64,000 nucleotides of DNA, from NCBI RefSeq assembly GCF_003641185.1, contig NZ_CP032757.1:2604001-2668000 (forward strand), read 5' to 3'. Below the pieces are notes generated by a model. That model did not search any database and was not told where the DNA came from. It saw only the letters and a list, made by a program, of their open reading frames with translations. This DNA comes from Lactiplantibacillus pentosus. GTDB lineage: Bacteria > Bacillota > Bacilli > Lactobacillales > Lactobacillaceae. The translations under genes were made by a program, and so were the position numbers. Positions 1 to 7,927 of this stretch are shown piece by piece (within the stretch, counting starts at the first letter, position 1; each line of letters starts with the position of its first letter).

Positions 1-248
1 GACAAGGTGTGCTGATGAACCTGTTTGCCATCCGCGAAGGCGGCCGATCCGTTACAGAGCACATAGTCTCGTAATGCCAACGCTTCAATCACGGGACGCG
101 CCATCGCCAAATTACGACCAGTCGCAATCGCGACATGGATCTGTTGGTCCTTGAGTGCCTGAATACTGGCCACGGTACTCGGCAAAAGGGTCTTATTACT
201 TGCTAAAAGTGTATCATCGATATCAAAAACGGCTAATCTCGCTACCAT
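1..248 (-). CDS. HAD-superfamily (Cof-type) phosphatase, N-terminal part
   Basis: The gene runs off the left edge, so only about 82 N-terminal residues are visible. The protein opens MVARLAVFDIDDTLL, which carries the HAD motif I with its two catalytic aspartates. It continues into an IATGRN segment typical of Cof/YidA sugar-phosphate phosphatases. The ATG at 248 follows a GGAGG site at a normal distance. It starts 16 bp after the stop of the LacI-family gene and is probably co-transcribed with it, so it may dephosphorylate an intermediate of the sugar that regulator senses. The substrate cannot be read from the sequence. Confidence 0.85.
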   Translation of the reverse strand, partial: MVARLAVFDIDDTLLASNKTLLPSTVASIQALKDQQIHVAIATGRNLAMARPVIEALALRDYVLCNGSAAFADGKQVHQHTL

Positions 249-264
249 ATTAAGTGCCTCCAAA

Positions 265-1206
265 TTATCGCTCAATAAACTCTGATTTTATTAATTCATG
301 CGTCCGGGTCTTGCCCATCGCTAATCGAAATGCAGACTGGCCTAACGATTCCAAATGGTGATCGATCGTCGAAAACTTCAGCAATCGACTCGTCAATAGG
401 TTCTCCTGACCAATGATCGGCATTGGGGGCAACTGGTGATCAATAAAGTATTGATAAACGCCCGCTCCAATGTCGTCGCCATTCGCAAAGACCGCCGCCA
501 CTTGTGGTGACTGCGCCGCAAAATACTCGCCAGCCCGGTAACCATCTTCGTAAGTTGCCGCACCGATAAACAGGTGAGCGTCATCCAACGGCCCATAGAC
601 CTGCTGATACGCCCGTTTGGTCACCCGCGTGCTAGCACTGATGACGTTGTTGCGACTCAAAATGACGCCCATCGTCTCATAACCGCGCTGTTTGGCCCAT
701 TTTAAGGCCGTCACGTACGACGCCATCCGGTCAGTATACGCCGCCGCCAGTTCACGGTCGTCGCCAGGATCTTCACAACACACGATTTGACCGTATTTGC
801 GATAATTTTCGAGCGTTTCTAACGAACTACTACGTGAGGTAAAAATTAACGCATCATAGGCTTTGCTTCGAAGTTCTTCCAAGTAGTGTCGTTCAATCGT
901 CCGGTCATAGTTAGTGGGCAGTAGCGTAATCTTGTAACCGGCAGCAAACCCCGCCCCCACGATGCCGTCCACAATCCGGGCAAAGTACGGATGATTGGCG
1001 TACGGTAGGACCACGCCAATGGTTTTGGTCTGGCCCCGGCTCAAATCCCGTGCGACCCGGTTGGGCACGTAATCGAGTTCCTGCATAATCGCTTCGACTT
1101 TCGCCCGCTTATCGTCTGCCACGTACTTTTGGTGGTTGATCACCCGTGAGACAGTTGAAACGGAATAGCCTGACAGTCGGGCAATATCATGAATATTCGT
1201 CATCAC
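265..1206 (-). CDS. LacI/GalR-family transcriptional regulator
   Basis: A 313-residue protein of usual family length. Residues 1-25 (NIHDIARLSGYSVSTVSRVIN) form the LacI-type helix-turn-helix with the hinge helix just after it, followed by a periplasmic-binding-protein-like sensor domain starting at IGVVLPYANHPYF. The start is a GTG at 1206 or the adjoining ATG at 1203; both follow an AGAGGAAG ribosome site. It is divergent from the RpiR-family gene, and the shared 160-bp control region holds a LacI-type operator and a long dyad. It likely represses itself and the downstream HAD gene in response to a sugar or sugar phosphate. The effector is unknown. Confidence 0.9.
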   Translation of the reverse strand: MMTNIHDIARLSGYSVSTVSRVINHQKYVADDKRAKVEAIMQELDYVPNRVARDLSRGQTKTIGVVLPYANHPYFARIVDGIVGAGFAAGYKITLLPTNYDRTIERHYLEELRSKAYDALIFTSRSSSLETLENYRKYGQIVCCEDPGDDRELAAAYTDRMASYVTALKWAKQRGYETMGVILSRNNVISASTRVTKRAYQQVYGPLDDAHLFIGAATYEDGYRAGEYFAAQSPQVAAVFANGDDIGAGVYQYFIDHQLPPMPIIGQENLLTSRLLKFSTIDHHLESLGQSAFRLAMGKTRTHELIKSEFIER

Positions 1207-1239
1207 AGAACTTCCTCTCTAACTTGATGATACCACGAT

Positions 1240-1277
1240 GTTTCATATAATTACCATAATTTATGAAACCGGTACCA
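1240..1277. promoter_or_regulatory. operator region: 8-bp-arm dyad overlapping a LacI/cre-type box
   Basis: GTTTCATA (1240-1247) is repeated inverted as TATGAAAC (1262-1269). Overlapping the right arm, TGAAACCGGTACCA (1264-1277) fits the cre/LacI-family consensus with its central CG. It lies between the divergent LacI and RpiR genes, so it could serve autoregulation by either protein or CcpA control. Confidence 0.5.
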
Positions 1278-1366
1278 GGTCAAGCCGTTTATTTTCAATT
1301 TTCTGATAATAATCGCAATTTTGGGGAATTACTCGTATGATATTAATGATTGGAGGAAATCATGAC

Positions 1367-2236
1367 ATGTCAATTTTAATCAGCTTACAACACCCGACCG
1401 ACTTCACAAGTACTGAAAAACGCATCAGCGCCTACATCTTAGCTCATTTGAATCAGATGCCCACGTTGCGAATCAAAGACCTGGCCGCCAAAACGTACAC
1501 CTCGCATTCAACGATCGTCCGTCTGACCCAGAAGCTGGGTTACCATGGCTTTCGCGATTTTCAGCAGGCGTTGACAGCTGAGATTGCCACACAGCAACAC
1601 CAATCGACTACCGTGGATGCCAACTTTCCTTTTTCGGATAACGATTCTGTCCAAACCATCAGCGCCAAGATGGCGACGTTGACCATCAACGCCATCCAAA
1701 CCGCGCAGCAGCAACTGGATGCGGCACAGCTCGCCCAAGCCGCGAACCTGTTGATGCAAGCGAACCGAATTTTCATTTTTGCCCAGGGTGATTCCCAATT
1801 ACGCGCACGGAGCTTTCAAAACAAACTCGTTAAAATCAACCGCTTTGCGATTATTGCCGACGAGTATGCAGATGAGGCTTGGAAAGCCGCTAATTTGACG
1901 ACAGAAGACTGTGCCTTCATCATCTCATATGCCGGCACAACCAGTGTGCACCAGCAATTTGCCACGTACTTCGCCGACCATCAAACTCCATTACTCGTGC
2001 TGACGGGCAACCCACAATCGCCGCTATTGGCACAAGCAACGACGCAATTGCTGACCGTCCAAAGCGAATATAATTTTGCCAAGATCGGCACCTTTGCCTC
2101 ACAAGCGGCCTTCGAATACGTCCTCGATAGCCTCTTTGCCACGATGTACGCGCAAGATTTCCACGCCAACTTGCAAAACTTACAGGCCAAGCAACAGTTG
2201 CTGCAAGCTGGTCCGCTGACGACCAAGGAGCGCTAA
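1367..2236 (+). CDS. RpiR/MurR-family transcriptional regulator with SIS domain
   Basis: A 289-residue protein. An N-terminal HTH_6 region (residues about 1-75) contains IKDLAAKTYTSHSTIVRLTQ followed by KLGYHGFRDFQ, the family signature. The C-terminal SIS domain (about 115-250) contains IFIFAQGDSQLRA and an ISYAGTT loop that would bind a phosphosugar. ATG 1367 is preferred over upstream in-frame starts because GGAGG (1352-1356) sits 10 nt before it. No sugar-catabolic operon follows directly; the downstream genes are on the other strand. Its targets are not evident beyond the shared control region with the LacI gene. Confidence 0.88.
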   Translation: MSILISLQHPTDFTSTEKRISAYILAHLNQMPTLRIKDLAAKTYTSHSTIVRLTQKLGYHGFRDFQQALTAEIATQQHQSTTVDANFPFSDNDSVQTISAKMATLTINAIQTAQQQLDAAQLAQAANLLMQANRIFIFAQGDSQLRARSFQNKLVKINRFAIIADEYADEAWKAANLTTEDCAFIISYAGTTSVHQQFATYFADHQTPLLVLTGNPQSPLLAQATTQLLTVQSEYNFAKIGTFASQAAFEYVLDSLFATMYAQDFHANLQNLQAKQQLLQAGPLTTKER

Positions 2237-2559
2237 TGCGGTGAGGTTGCAATTGGGAGGCGGTAGCGACAAGTGAAAACCAACGCAACGACGGCACCCC
2301 GCAGCAACAGATGTTATGCCAACTGATGCGACGTCCCCTGCTGGATTATCGAGTTGCCGGTCGCCATCGGGTCTAGTTGGTCCGCAATCCGCAATTAAGT
2401 TACTCCTAGTCTGGAAGCGTGCGAGGCCTGGCCGTCGTACCATTTGTCAGTCAACTTGGGTTTCACACTTGCTAAGTGCCGACACAAAAAGGCGCCCACC
2501 ACGCCAAATCACTAACGCTCGTGAGCACCTAATCGTTGATGACCTGTGGATAACTGTGC
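2237..2559. other. intergenic stretch, no gene recognised
   Basis: About 320 bp between the convergent RpiR and oxidoreductase genes. A 98-codon open frame overlaps the neighbouring gene but has low-complexity, Pro/Arg-rich content and no homology I recognise. A GGGAGG followed by a GTG at 2273 opens only a short frame. No strong terminator stem was found. Confidence 0.4.
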
Positions 2560-3537
2560 TTAACCCAGTTTCAATCCCGCACTCGCCACCGCCTGGCCGA
2601 CCACGGCCATGACGGTTTCTGAATGGGCCAATTGCTGCTTGACCGTTGCCATATCGTGCTCGGCAACGATTCGTTCAAACGCGACAAATTCGGCATGCAT
2701 CCGGTGTGCGGCCTGATTAAGCGCATAATCAGTCGCCGTCCCATCATGCGCAATTTCCGTGAAACTTTCGACGGTATTGGTTGGACCGTTCAAAACGATT
2801 GACCCATCAGTCCCTTGAATCGTTGACCGCACTGGTGAGGTACAATCCTTGGCACCGATGCAGACGACTTTGACGTCTGGATAAGTCAGCACCAAGATGC
2901 CCGATGTATCGATATTTCGCTCAACGTTTGCCAGATATTGTACATGGGTCGGCGCGCCTAACAGACCAACAACAAAGTGGATGTTGTAGATATTCAAATC
3001 CATCAAAGCCCCGCCACCCAGTTTGGGGTCAAAGGCTGGTAAGACGGTCCCTGCTTTGAACTGGTCATAGCGTGAGGAATATTGCGAATAGTTGCATTCA
3101 ATAATCTTCAATTTTCCTAAATCCGGTAGGTCCCGCCGAATGGCTTGATAGTTCTCCAGATACTGGTTGGTGATGGCTTCGATCAGGACTAAGTCGCGGC
3201 TCAAAGCGAGGTCTTTTAACTCCGCCAACTGCTCAGCCACCAGGGTAAACGGCTTCTCACAAATCACGTTTTTACCCGCCAATAAGGCTTGTTTGGCATA
3301 CTGATAATGTAGCGAATTCGGCAGCGCCACGTACACCGTGTCAATCGCCGCATCCGCCAATAACGTCGCATAATCCGTATAAACAGTCGCAATCTGGTAC
3401 TGTTGCTGCAAGTCGTGTGCCCGTTCAACGCTTCGGGGCGTCGACAATAAGCCCACGAGTTCAATTGATGGAATCGTCTTGACCATCGGCAAAAATTCTT
3501 GAACAATTTTTCCAGTTCCTAAAATTCCTAATCGCAT
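2560..3537 (-). CDS. Gfo/Idh/MocA-family NAD(P)-dependent oxidoreductase (first of pair)
   Basis: A 325-residue protein starting MRLGILGTGKIVQEF, a Rossmann fold with GxGxxx nucleotide-binding loop. ICEKPFTL near residue 90 is the family's E-K-P motif, and the C-terminal part is the GFO_IDH_MocA_C-type sheet domain with GGGALMDLNIYNIH. ATG 3537 is chosen because a GAGGAGG site lies just before it; the 13 residues upstream in frame do not look like this family. It is the downstream member of a two-gene operon with a paralogue, 26 bp apart. Such enzymes oxidise or reduce sugars, inositols or related polyols. The substrate is not predictable here. Confidence 0.88.
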   Translation of the reverse strand: MRLGILGTGKIVQEFLPMVKTIPSIELVGLLSTPRSVERAHDLQQQYQIATVYTDYATLLADAAIDTVYVALPNSLHYQYAKQALLAGKNVICEKPFTLVAEQLAELKDLALSRDLVLIEAITNQYLENYQAIRRDLPDLGKLKIIECNYSQYSSRYDQFKAGTVLPAFDPKLGGGALMDLNIYNIHFVVGLLGAPTHVQYLANVERNIDTSGILVLTYPDVKVVCIGAKDCTSPVRSTIQGTDGSIVLNGPTNTVESFTEIAHDGTATDYALNQAAHRMHAEFVAFERIVAEHDMATVKQQLAHSETVMAVVGQAVASAGLKLG

Positions 3538-3563
3538 GTGTCTTCCTCCTCGTCTAATGACAA

Positions 3564-4583
3564 TTACCGGCGGCACTGTTGGATGCCTTGCTCCAATAGT
3601 TTGATTTGTAACAGGGTCTCCTCGTCCTTCACAAGCTTCGGGGCCCCGTTAACGAGCGTCTCATACACACCATCATAAACGCGGCTGTAATCACCGACCT
3701 CTGAGACGACCTTCTCTTCATGATAGCGACCGGCGTCGTCAACGTACGTCAGCGTCCCGTAGTTTTCCGGTTGGTCAATACCGAAGTCTGCATGGTCTGG
3801 CATGTAGAAGTGTTTTAAATCATATTCCTGCTGATCCTTATCCGCCTTCACGAACATCCCCTGCTTGCCATACAATACAAAACTTGGCCGTGGTTTGATA
3901 CGGAAGTAGCTGGACTTCACGGAAACTTTCAGCGCGCCATAATACATATCGATATCAAAATAATCATTCATCCGGTTTGCGCCCAACAGCTGCCGAACAT
4001 CAAAGTGCACGTCGTCTGGTTCCCCAAAATAGGCGATGACTTGATCCAAAGTATGACAAGCGTGGCCATATAAGTAACTCGTATCTAACGAGAATTCTTT
4101 AACACTGGTCGGAACTTCCGGTCGAAAGTAGTCAAAATGCATCTCGACTTCCAGTAAATCTCCCAGTACGCCACTTTCAATCACTTTTTGGGCCGTGAGA
4201 TAATCCGAGTCAAAACGGCGATTCTGATAGCACTGAATGAACAGCTGCTTCTCTTTGGCTAACGCGAACAATTCTTGAGCTTCCGCCGACGTTTCGGTAA
4301 ACGGCTTTTCGACCAGTACGTTCTTCCCATGCAACAAGACATCCTTGGCTACAGCGTAATGGGTATGGCTAGGCGTTGAAACGACCACTAAATCAATCGC
4401 CGGGTCTTGATAAATATCATCCAGGTCAGTTGTGTAATGGACCCCCGCAATCGGTTGCCACGTTTGTCGTCCTGAGCGTGAATAAATCGTCTTAACGTTA
4501 ATTTTATCCTTTAGTTTCAAGGCAAACGGTAGGTGGTAGCGATTCGCACTCTTCCCATTTCCAATATAAGCAATCGTTAGCAT
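3564..4583 (-). CDS. Gfo/Idh/MocA-family NAD(P)-dependent oxidoreductase (second of pair)
   Basis: A 339-residue protein opening MLTIAYIGNGKSANRYHLPF with a Rossmann GxGxxx loop. VLVEKPFTET near residue 90 is the E-K-P motif, and the C-terminal substrate domain contains LYGHACHTLDQ, where the His pair lies at the position of family active-site residues. It resembles the YhhX/YvaA branch. ATG 4583 follows TTTGGAGGAAG. It is transcribed first in the operon, from a promoter immediately upstream. It is clearly diverged from its neighbour, so the two probably act on different steps or substrates rather than being a recent duplication. Confidence 0.87.
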   Translation of the reverse strand: MLTIAYIGNGKSANRYHLPFALKLKDKINVKTIYSRSGRQTWQPIAGVHYTTDLDDIYQDPAIDLVVVSTPSHTHYAVAKDVLLHGKNVLVEKPFTETSAEAQELFALAKEKQLFIQCYQNRRFDSDYLTAQKVIESGVLGDLLEVEMHFDYFRPEVPTSVKEFSLDTSYLYGHACHTLDQVIAYFGEPDDVHFDVRQLLGANRMNDYFDIDMYYGALKVSVKSSYFRIKPRPSFVLYGKQGMFVKADKDQQEYDLKHFYMPDHADFGIDQPENYGTLTYVDDAGRYHEEKVVSEVGDYSRVYDGVYETLVNGAPKLVKDEETLLQIKLLEQGIQQCRR

Positions 4584-4614
4584 GTTGACTTCCTCCAAAT
4601 TGGTTGATAGCTTC

Positions 4615-4642
4615 ATTATACCGACTTAATTGCCGGAACCAA
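4615..4642 (-). promoter_or_regulatory. promoter of the oxidoreductase operon
   Basis: On the minus strand TTGGTT (4642-4637) and TATAAT (4620-4615) are separated by 16 bp, about 30 nt upstream of the chosen start codon. Confidence 0.6.
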
Positions 4643-4745
4643 GCTAAAGACTGACTTTCGGTCAAAACGTTCAATAATTAAGCGTGGTCGCCAAGATTTT
4701 GGACATTTTGTCCAATGTTTTTTCTGACACCTTGCCGAACAAAAA

Positions 4746-4785
4746 AGCCGCAGCCAAGCCCTTCATCAGGTGTCTGGCTGCGGCT
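4746..4785 (-). terminator. rho-independent terminator of the DXS-like gene
   Basis: AGCCGCAGCCA pairs with TGGCTGCGGCT, followed on the minus strand by a run of six T. It lies about 50 bp after the stop codon. Confidence 0.85.
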
Positions 4786-4837
4786 AAGCGATTGCTTTAA
4801 CGCAGTGGTGCTAAAAAATATGACGACCGCCGCTCAA

Positions 4838-6589
4838 TTACTTTTGTGCCAATTGGGCTGTGATGGCAGTCACGATTTGTTCAGGCGTCAACTGAAATTC
4901 GTGCTTCAATTCCGTCGTCGTTTCCCGATCATTGAACCGTTTTGCGGCCCCGAAGTTCAAGACCCGCATCTCACTGTCACCATAGTACCGGCTGACTTTC
5001 TCACCAAAACCGCCACTAAGACTGGCTTCTTCAATCGTCACCACGAGTTGGTGCCCGTTCTTGAGTTGGGCCAAAGTGGCCGTGTCAGGGTCTGAAATAT
5101 CACGTGGGTCAATCAACGTGGCATCAATACCGTGCGCAGCTAATTGCTGTTGAACCGTAGCAGCTAATGGGAAAATGCTGCCGACACCCATTAAGGCCAC
5201 TTGGCGACCCGTGTGTACCGTGTGCATCTTCAAGGCATCAAAGTCTTGCAGTGGTGCAGACTGAACGTCATTACTTGGGACCCGGATTGCGACCGGACCG
5301 TTGTTTTGGTGCAATGCCCAGTGCATCATCGCACGCAATTCTTCCTTAGTCGTTGGTGCCAAATACGTCAGGTTCGGAATGTTGCTCAACATCGCAACGT
5401 CAAAAATACCTTGATGGGTCGGGTCGCCCGCATTGATGCGCCCGCCGGCAACCATAATCGTGACCGGCAATTTGTTGATGCCTAGGTCGTGCGATAACTG
5501 GTCATATGCCCGTTGGAGGAACGTGCCAGAATGAAAGACGATTGGCCGTAGCCCTTGTTGCGCCTGACCGGCAGCGAACGTAATCGATTCTTGTTCAGCA
5601 ATGCCAACGTCGAAGTAACGGTGCGGATGTTTACGACCAAACCGTTTCAAATCATAAGTTCCCGGAACAGCCGCCGTAATCGCAGTAATTGGCGTCTCTG
5701 CGGCTAATTCATCTTCCAAGGTCGCGTGAATGACATCCGTATAAGTCTCCCCGGTATTTGGATGCAAGGTTGCACCACTAGCCAAGTCAAACGGCACATG
5801 CCAGTGAAAGGCCTCTTTATTGTCAATCGCGGGCTGATAGCCATGACCCTTCTCGGTGTGAACGTGCAAAACGATTGGGTGGTCGATATCCTTAACCGCC
5901 TTAAAGGCTGTTAGCATCGTTTCCAAGTCATTCCCGTTTTCCACGTATCGATAGTCCAGGCCGAAGTCTTTAAACAAGTTATGGCTGCTCGTCCCGTTCG
6001 ATTCACGGAGTTCCCGTAGATTTTGATAAATACCGCCATGGTCCTCCGCAATCGCCATCCCGTTATCATTGACTAAAATAATCAGGTTCGACTTCAAGGT
6101 CGCCGCAATGTTCAGGCCTTCCAGCGCTAAGCCACCGGACAAGGACCCATCACCAATGACGGCCATCACGTTACCCGTTTTACCTTCAATATCACGTGCA
6201 ACCGCCATCCCAGTCGCGAGTGCGATTGACGTCGAAGTGTGACCGATATTGAAATAGTCGTGCGGACTTTCTTCAGGTGCCGTATAGCCACTAACATCGT
6301 CATAGTGGGCGGGATCTAACCATGCTTGCTTACGCCCAGTCAAAATTTTGTGCGTATAGGCTTGATGTGAAACGTCCCAGACGACTTTATCGACGGGCGA
6401 ATCAAAAATCGTGTGAAAGGCAATCGTCAATTCAACAACGCCCAAGTTTGGCCCCACGTGGCCTCCAGTCTGACTGACTTTATTCAATAACACGTGTCGC
6501 AGCTCGTCAGCTAGCTGTGTCAGTTCCGGCAATGATCGTCTTTTAAGGTCTGCCGGTTGATCAATTGTTGCCAAAATAGGCGTTTCCAT
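4838..6589 (-). CDS. dxs: DXS-like thiamine-diphosphate enzyme (annotated 1-deoxyxylulose-5-phosphate synthase family)
   Basis: A 583-residue protein, shorter than canonical DXS (about 620). Visible signatures are WDVSHQAYTHKILTGR (residues about 70-85), GHTSTS, the ThDP/Mg motif GDGSLSGG...NDN, and the catalytic-Glu segment GIAEQESITFAAG. It therefore has the DXS domain order: ThDP, pyrimidine-binding and transketolase C-terminal domains. The usual DRAGLVGxDG substrate loop is replaced by AGGRINAGDPTHQG. Lactobacilli make isoprenoids by the mevalonate route, so a canonical MEP role is doubtful; thiamine or pyridoxal precursor supply, or another acyloin synthesis, is possible. ATG 6589 has an AGTGAGCG-type ribosome site. 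It appears monocistronic. Confidence 0.8.
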   Translation of the reverse strand: METPILATIDQPADLKRRSLPELTQLADELRHVLLNKVSQTGGHVGPNLGVVELTIAFHTIFDSPVDKVVWDVSHQAYTHKILTGRKQAWLDPAHYDDVSGYTAPEESPHDYFNIGHTSTSIALATGMAVARDIEGKTGNVMAVIGDGSLSGGLALEGLNIAATLKSNLIILVNDNGMAIAEDHGGIYQNLRELRESNGTSSHNLFKDFGLDYRYVENGNDLETMLTAFKAVKDIDHPIVLHVHTEKGHGYQPAIDNKEAFHWHVPFDLASGATLHPNTGETYTDVIHATLEDELAAETPITAITAAVPGTYDLKRFGRKHPHRYFDVGIAEQESITFAAGQAQQGLRPIVFHSGTFLQRAYDQLSHDLGINKLPVTIMVAGGRINAGDPTHQGIFDVAMLSNIPNLTYLAPTTKEELRAMMHWALHQNNGPVAIRVPSNDVQSAPLQDFDALKMHTVHTGRQVALMGVGSIFPLAATVQQQLAAHGIDATLIDPRDISDPDTATLAQLKNGHQLVVTIEEASLSGGFGEKVSRYYGDSEMRVLNFGAAKRFNDRETTTELKHEFQLTPEQIVTAITAQLAQK

Positions 6590-6636
6590 GTTTATCGCTC
6601 ACTTTCTAATTCATAAGTCTGTTCATAGATTAGCAC

Positions 6637-6653
6637 CTTAGAGCCACTCTAAG
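6637..6653. promoter_or_regulatory. perfect 7+3+7 dyad in the DXS-like gene leader
   Basis: CTTAGAG-CCA-CTCTAAG lies between the promoter and the start codon, about 48 bp from the ATG. It may be an operator or a short leader hairpin. Confidence 0.45.
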
Positions 6654-6684
6654 ACAAGCATTTTGTTCAAATTTTATGATTAAA

Positions 6685-6690
6685 ATTATA
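6685..6690 (-). promoter_or_regulatory. -10 element (extended) for the DXS-like gene
   Basis: TATAAT preceded by TGG on the minus strand, about 95 nt upstream of the start codon and about 40 bp from the edge of the structured element. No convincing -35 was seen. Confidence 0.5.
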
Positions 6691-6729
6691 CCAGCATCAA
6701 CCTAGCGACAATATGCCGTACGACTACGC

Positions 6730-7700
6730 ACGTTGCGCTAGTTATGATTTGGTATTAAAAATGGTTGAAAGGTGCTGGTTCTCAAGTTCAAAAGCAGCCA
6801 GCTGAGAACCGCTGGAAACAAAACAAGTTAGCGTAAACCTGTCGTGTTGTTCGTCCTACACCGGCTTCCAGGTATTTCTGACAACGCTGGAACGCGATGG
6901 ACACAGATTTAAGCCGAAAGCCCACGTCTTAAATACTGGTCTTCCACTAACCAAGCAAAGGACGCTTGCTAAGTGGAATTTCATCGCTGAGCATTGTCAG
7001 AAACACCTTCCAGCCTGGGTTGTATTCGAAAGGCAGACATGTGTGGACCCAACTTTTTATTGGATTAGTCTTTGATTCCTTGGTACACGGGAATTTTGAT
7101 ATTGAACTTTCAGATTGGTTTCTAACAATCGCTAAACGTTCTTAACCAGGTTTTAGCTTTTCGAATCAGCGACTCCACACAACTTGTCAGAACTTTTCCT
7201 AGTTATCTGAGATAGCAAAATCTTGAATTCTCAATGAAGATAATCTTATCGACTAAATCCAAGACCAGTTGCTATTGAAGTTGGTGGCATGATGAGTGAA
7301 TAATATTTGCTAATCTTCTCAGCAATTAAATGCCATAAGTCATTATCGATACTGATTAAGAGCTTTCCTGAAGGACCAGCCACCTAATATTCAGTGATCA
7401 ATTGTACCCAGATAGGTGGCCGTTCATCCGCCATTCGAACGGCTTCCCGACTGTAGGGGCCGGCTGACAATGCTCAAGGGCGAAATTCTTCTTGTCCGGG
7501 TGGGTTTCCCGGGCTAGAAGAAGACTCGTATTTGAAATTGCGCAGTGGGTTTCTGCGTGAGTTCAAATCGATGTCCGCCCTGTTCCAGCGTTGTCAGCCG
7601 GCCCCGGAAGTCGGATTAGGACGCATCTTTGGCTGACGAACAGAAATCCAACCAGCACCTTTCAACCATGATTCATGCCACATCAATGAGTACAATGCGT
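6730..7700. repeat. large non-coding structured element, copy 1
   Basis: This 971-bp stretch has no plausible ORF and is repeated at 55143-56048. Its ends are complementary: ATGGTTGAAAGGTGCTGGTT (6761-6780) is perfectly inverted at 7650-7669, and an outer ACGTTGCGCTAGTTA relates to the TTGTGCTAGTTA termini of the other copies. Inside are two roughly 200-nt modules in inverted orientation (6854-7050 plus; 7415-7621 minus). They share CTGACAACGCTGGAAC, a GATTTxAA stem and a GAGCATTGTCAG closing strand. Outer module stems are 6875-6888 with 6990-7003, and 7456-7474 with 7587-7605. The central part (about 7070-7380) is poorly conserved. It may be a large RNA or a foldback mobile element; no described family is recognised. 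Confidence 0.75.
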
Positions 7701-7733
7701 GACTAAGATATCAAATTATGCGCATCATAAAAA

Positions 7734-7767
7734 TGACCGCTTCAAGCCATCAGGCTTAAAGCGGTCA
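7734..7767 (-). terminator. terminator of the antiporter gene
   Basis: TGACCGCTTCAAGCC and GGCTTAAAGCGGTCA form a long stem followed by TTTTT on the minus strand. It lies 160 bp after the antiporter stop and just before the structured element. Confidence 0.8.
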
Positions 7768-7927
7768 TCGTTATTCCCAGACGTCATGCATAACTTACAG
7801 TTTGGGGGCGGACGGATTGACATAGCAATGCGTCAATGCGACTCTTGGGATACTTTGATTGTACCTGAGCCGCGCCCGCAATGATACTCGTCACAGTTGG
7901 TCCTATCGTTGACGTTACTAAGTGTAA

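Noticed and set aside
2316..2612. 98-codon plus-strand frame
   Set aside because: Overlaps the oxidoreductase gene on the other strand, with Pro/Arg-rich content and no ribosome site.
6730..7700. Element as a classic transposon with target-site duplication
   Set aside because: No transposase ORF, and comparison of bases flanking the outer ends of copies 1 and 2 shows no clear direct repeat. A non-autonomous element remains possible.
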